Below, one piece after another: positions 12,917-13,718 of a stretch of DNA of 13,718 nt. The DNA is from DATHWB01 sp040902855. Its GTDB lineage: Bacteria; Actinomycetota; Acidimicrobiia; Spongiisociales; ZC4RG35. The stretch spans positions 1 to 13,718 of the forward strand of contig JBBDWN010000154.1 in NCBI GenBank assembly GCA_040902855.1, written 5' to 3'. The notes beneath the pieces are model-generated. The model was not told the origin of the DNA. It saw nothing but the letters and a program-made list of their open reading frames with translations, and did not search any database. The position numbers were made by a program, and so were the translations under genes. How positions within the stretch are numbered: the stretch's first letter is position 1; each line of letters opens with the position of its first letter.

Positions 12917-13341
12917 CAGGCTCCGAAACTCTGACCGAATGTCATGATCCCGCGGATCCCGAGACCCATCGAGAAGAGAAACAGCAGTCCGTATGACAGC
13001 GCCGGCCGCTTGGCGAACTGACTGCGATAGATGTAGACGAAGGCGAAGGTGAACATCAGGACCACGCCGTAGAACAGGTGCTGGTTGCCCGGGTCACGAT
13101 CTTCGACCGCAAATCCGACCAGCCCCAACGCGACCTGGGCGATTCCCGCAACGAAGCCTACGGATGCCCCGATCCAGAAAGGCCTTCCCGGCTCACGCCT
13201 GAATATCGCAAGAGCGACACCCCAGAGTCCGAGAACCCCGAGGAGACCGACCACGTACCAGCCGATGTCGCGGTGGACCGAGACGAGCAGCGACATTGCG
13301 GTCTGGGGCATTTGGGTCTGGGCGAAAACGACGATCGGCAT
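12916..13341 (-). CDS. Four-helix membrane protein of unknown function
   Basis: I do not recognise a named family. With the ATG at 13341 the product is 141 residues with four hydrophobic helices at about 28-47, 56-79, 89-106 and 114-136. Charged linkers are FRREPGRPF between helices 1 and 2 and EDRDPGNQHLF between 2 and 3. The N-terminal 20 residues are moderately hydrophobic. No enzyme motif is evident, though HRDIGW near helix 1 and NQHLFYG before helix 3 carry His residues that could matter. A GTG at 13362 and an ATG at 13296 are alternative starts; the open frame back to 13563 overlaps the neighbouring gene and is not credible. It ends 9 nt before fabI and donates its stop to the fabI ribosome site, so it is co-transcribed. 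Confidence 0.75.
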   Translation of the reverse strand: MPIVVFAQTQMPQTAMSLLVSVHRDIGWYVVGLLGVLGLWGVALAIFRREPGRPFWIGASVGFVAGIAQVALGLVGFAVEDRDPGNQHLFYGVVLMFTFAFVYIYRSQFAKRPALSYGLLFLFSMGLGIRGIMTFGQSFGA

Positions 13342-13351
13342 CTGGTCCAAG

Positions 13352-13383
13352 ATCGTAGACACGGGACCCGCTCTCACCGGGTC
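13352..13383 (-). promoter_or_regulatory. Hairpin and possible -10 box before the membrane-protein gene
   Basis: GACCCG (13365-13370) and CGGGTC (13378-13383) form a 6-bp stem in the 109-nt spacer after the SHOCT gene. TACGAT on the minus strand (13357-13352) could be a weak -10 box giving an almost leaderless message starting near 13345. Both are tentative; no -35 or T-tract is clear. Confidence 0.25.
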
Positions 13384-13450
13384 GAGCGCCGCAGAACGGA
13401 GCTCGATGCCGCCTCCGAAGGTCGAGGCATAAGGCCACGGCCAGCCAAGT

Positions 13451-13718
13451 TCACCCTTCGAGCAACCGCCGCTTCTGGGCTTCGAACTCCTCCTCCGACA
13501 GCACACCTCGATCGCGAAGTTCGGCGAGACCCGACAACTCCTCGGAGACCGACGATCCGCCACGGCGCAGCGAGACTGTCCGGGCCTCCCGCTGCTGGTA
13601 GATCAACGATTGGAGGCCCTCCGGATCAGGGATGTCCGCATAGCGGCTCTGCCCGGTCTCACCAGCCGACTCGATGACGAGGTCGCCGGAACGAATGGCC
13701 CGCTCGATCAACGACTGT
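13451..13718 (-). CDS. PH-like/SHOCT-domain protein (N-terminus beyond window)
   Basis: C-terminal 88 residues of a larger protein; the frame is open to the right edge, and the TTG at 13711 is most likely an internal Leu rather than a start. The visible part begins with SLIERAIRSGDLVIESAGETG and DIPDPEGLQSLIYQQREA, which resembles the end of a bacterial PH-like (bPH) membrane-associated domain. It closes with a SHOCT domain, SGLAELRDRGVLSEEEFEAQKRRLLEG, a short helical oligomerisation or targeting module found at the C-terminus of many membrane proteins. Function is unknown. It lies 109 nt upstream of the four-helix membrane-protein gene on the same strand. Confidence 0.8.
   Translation of the reverse strand, partial: QSLIERAIRSGDLVIESAGETGQSRYADIPDPEGLQSLIYQQREARTVSLRRGGSSVSEELSGLAELRDRGVLSEEEFEAQKRRLLEG

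Noticed and set aside
13342..13563. Longer form of the four-helix membrane protein starting at 13563
   Set aside because: The extra segment overlaps the SHOCT-domain coding region on the same strand in another frame and is Arg/Cys/Ser-rich without conserved features.
1..13718. A new defence system, mobile element, CRISPR array or biosynthetic cluster
   Set aside because: Every substantial reading frame is a housekeeping or envelope gene in a plausible actinobacterial order; no transposase, integrase, repeat array, att-like repeat or toxin-antitoxin pair was seen.

Overview
The window looks like chromosomal core-genome DNA from a high-GC actinobacterium, possibly an uncultured Acidimicrobiia-like lineage from a draft or metagenome assembly. 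The clues are the GC-rich codon use, an actinobacterial-type CoaD (KGLR in place of RGLR), an InhA-like enoyl-ACP reductase, a SepIVA/DivIVA-like coiled-coil protein between coaD and the DUF177 gene, and a 100-N scaffold gap. The genus-level placement is inference. Nearly all of the sequence is genes; no tRNA, rRNA, CRISPR array, insertion sequence or prophage was seen.

Region 1 (1-7744, minus strand) is one long, tightly packed housekeeping operon. In transcription order it holds a FakA-like DAK-family kinase interrupted by an in-frame TAG, then recG, rsmD, coaD, a SepIVA-like gene, the DUF177/YceD gene, rpmF, plsX and rnc (cut by the left edge). Several junctions overlap by four bases (ATGA/GTGA) or are 3-9 nt apart, so translational coupling is likely. 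Functionally it joins phospholipid and fatty-acid activation (FakA-like, PlsX), CoA synthesis (CoaD), ribosome or rRNA work (RsmD, bL32, DUF177, RNase III), replication-fork repair (RecG) and septum or polar growth.

Region 2 (7745-8686) is a divergent regulatory region followed by plus-strand rpmB, a divergent cold-shock-domain gene two bases behind it, and a stand-alone Lrp/AsnC ligand-sensing domain. Two tandem hairpins lie before the last gene, and a 13-bp perfect dyad separates it from the convergent ddl gene.

Region 3 (8708-13718, minus strand) is a cell-envelope group. In transcription order it has a PH/SHOCT-domain protein (cut by the right edge), a four-helix membrane protein, an InhA/FabI-like enoyl-ACP reductase, the assembly gap, an alpha/beta hydrolase, a MurF-like ligase with a five-helix membrane domain, and D-Ala-D-Ala ligase. 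Ddl would make the dipeptide that the MurF-like enzyme adds to the peptidoglycan precursor.

The points most worth a second look are: the TAG that splits the FakA-like gene at a normally aromatic position, while all 16 gene ends visible in the window use TGA; the membrane-anchored MurF-like ligase; and a possible RNA switch at the DUF177 start, where one 7-nt arm can pair with either of two identical downstream arms.
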